Shown piece by piece: positions 63,956 to 64,000 of a DNA stretch of 64,000 bases. Position 1 is the stretch's first letter; every line of letters starts with the position of its first letter. The stretch comes from Mycobacterium sp. GA-1841 (GTDB lineage Bacteria > Actinomycetota > Actinomycetes > Mycobacteriales > Mycobacteriaceae). Below the pieces are notes generated by a model. That model searched no databases and was not told the origin of the DNA. It saw only the letters and a program-made list of their open reading frames with translations. The stretch spans positions 26,894 through 90,893 of the forward strand of contig NZ_MBEQ01000081.1 of the NCBI RefSeq assembly GCF_001954135.1, written 5' to 3'. Position numbers and translations under genes: made by a program.

Positions 63956-64000
63956 GCCGCGCCCCCAGACATACAAGGACGCCGCCCCGGTTCGAAACCA

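Overview
The window is GC-rich actinobacterial DNA whose gene order follows the Mycobacterium tuberculosis segment from pyrR (Rv1379) to secG (Rv1440). Mycobacterial features include the integration host factor mihF between pyrF and gmk, the lprG-p55 pair, an ATPase-degenerate PriA, and many leaderless genes with a TAnnnT -10 box 6-7 bases before an ATG or GTG start. There is no PE/PPE pair after pyrF. A rapidly growing mycobacterium (Mycolicibacterium type) is the best guess; the species cannot be named from the sequence alone.

Layout. (1) 1-7694: an AraC/VirS-like regulator, cut by the window edge, diverges from a probable operon of NDMA-type alcohol dehydrogenase, aldehyde dehydrogenase, HSL-type esterase, Baeyer-Villiger-type monooxygenase and MHS-type transporter. 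Together these could take a ketone through ester and alcohol to an acid; the arrangement recalls the virS/mymA locus. (2) 7743-16478: the pyrimidine operon pyrR-pyrB-pyrC-Rv1382 type-carA-carB-pyrF, tightly overlapped, with a PyrR-binding RNA hairpin over the first ribosome binding site. (3) 16479-17305: a strong terminator, two tandem hairpin repeats and a Gly/Pro repeat secreted protein, at the place where M. tuberculosis has PE15/PPE20. (4) 17805-21746: mihF, gmk, rpoZ, coaBC, metK. (5) 21823-29951: a variable region with a Rv1393c-type monooxygenase, a 5'-deleted cytochrome P450, membrane proteins, a TPR-AAA+ ATPase with a TPR membrane partner, and a Tat-exported catalase-like peroxidase with cytochrome b561. 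(6) 29956-33621: nlhH, a YhhN protein, priA. (7) 33649-38017: an accessory cluster of group III truncated globin, hemerythrin, DUF2231-Rieske protein and three small exported proteins, divergent from a MocR-type regulator. (8) 38143-42159: fmt, rsmB, rpe, ribD. (9) 42191-48208: a palindromic regulatory region with a small ORF, p55 and lprG on the minus strand, then ribC, ribBA, ribH and a PH-like membrane protein. (10) 48219-55367: a lipoprotein gamma-glutamyltransferase divergent from uvrC-rapZ-yvcK-whiA. (11) 55450-60539: an unknown gene, then a TetR regulator with two operator palindromes, a fatty-acid-hydroxylase-like membrane enzyme, an ABC exporter and a phospholipase-D-like protein. (12) 60627-63955: gap, pgk, tpiA, secG.

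The core blocks are housekeeping (pyrimidine, riboflavin, CoA and SAM synthesis, glycolysis, DNA repair, translation initiation). The novelty lies in the accessory insertions: the ketone cassette, the TPR-AAA+ module, the globin/hemerythrin/Rieske cluster and the TetR-controlled lipid-type operon. No tRNA, rRNA, CRISPR array, insertion sequence or phage gene was recognised.
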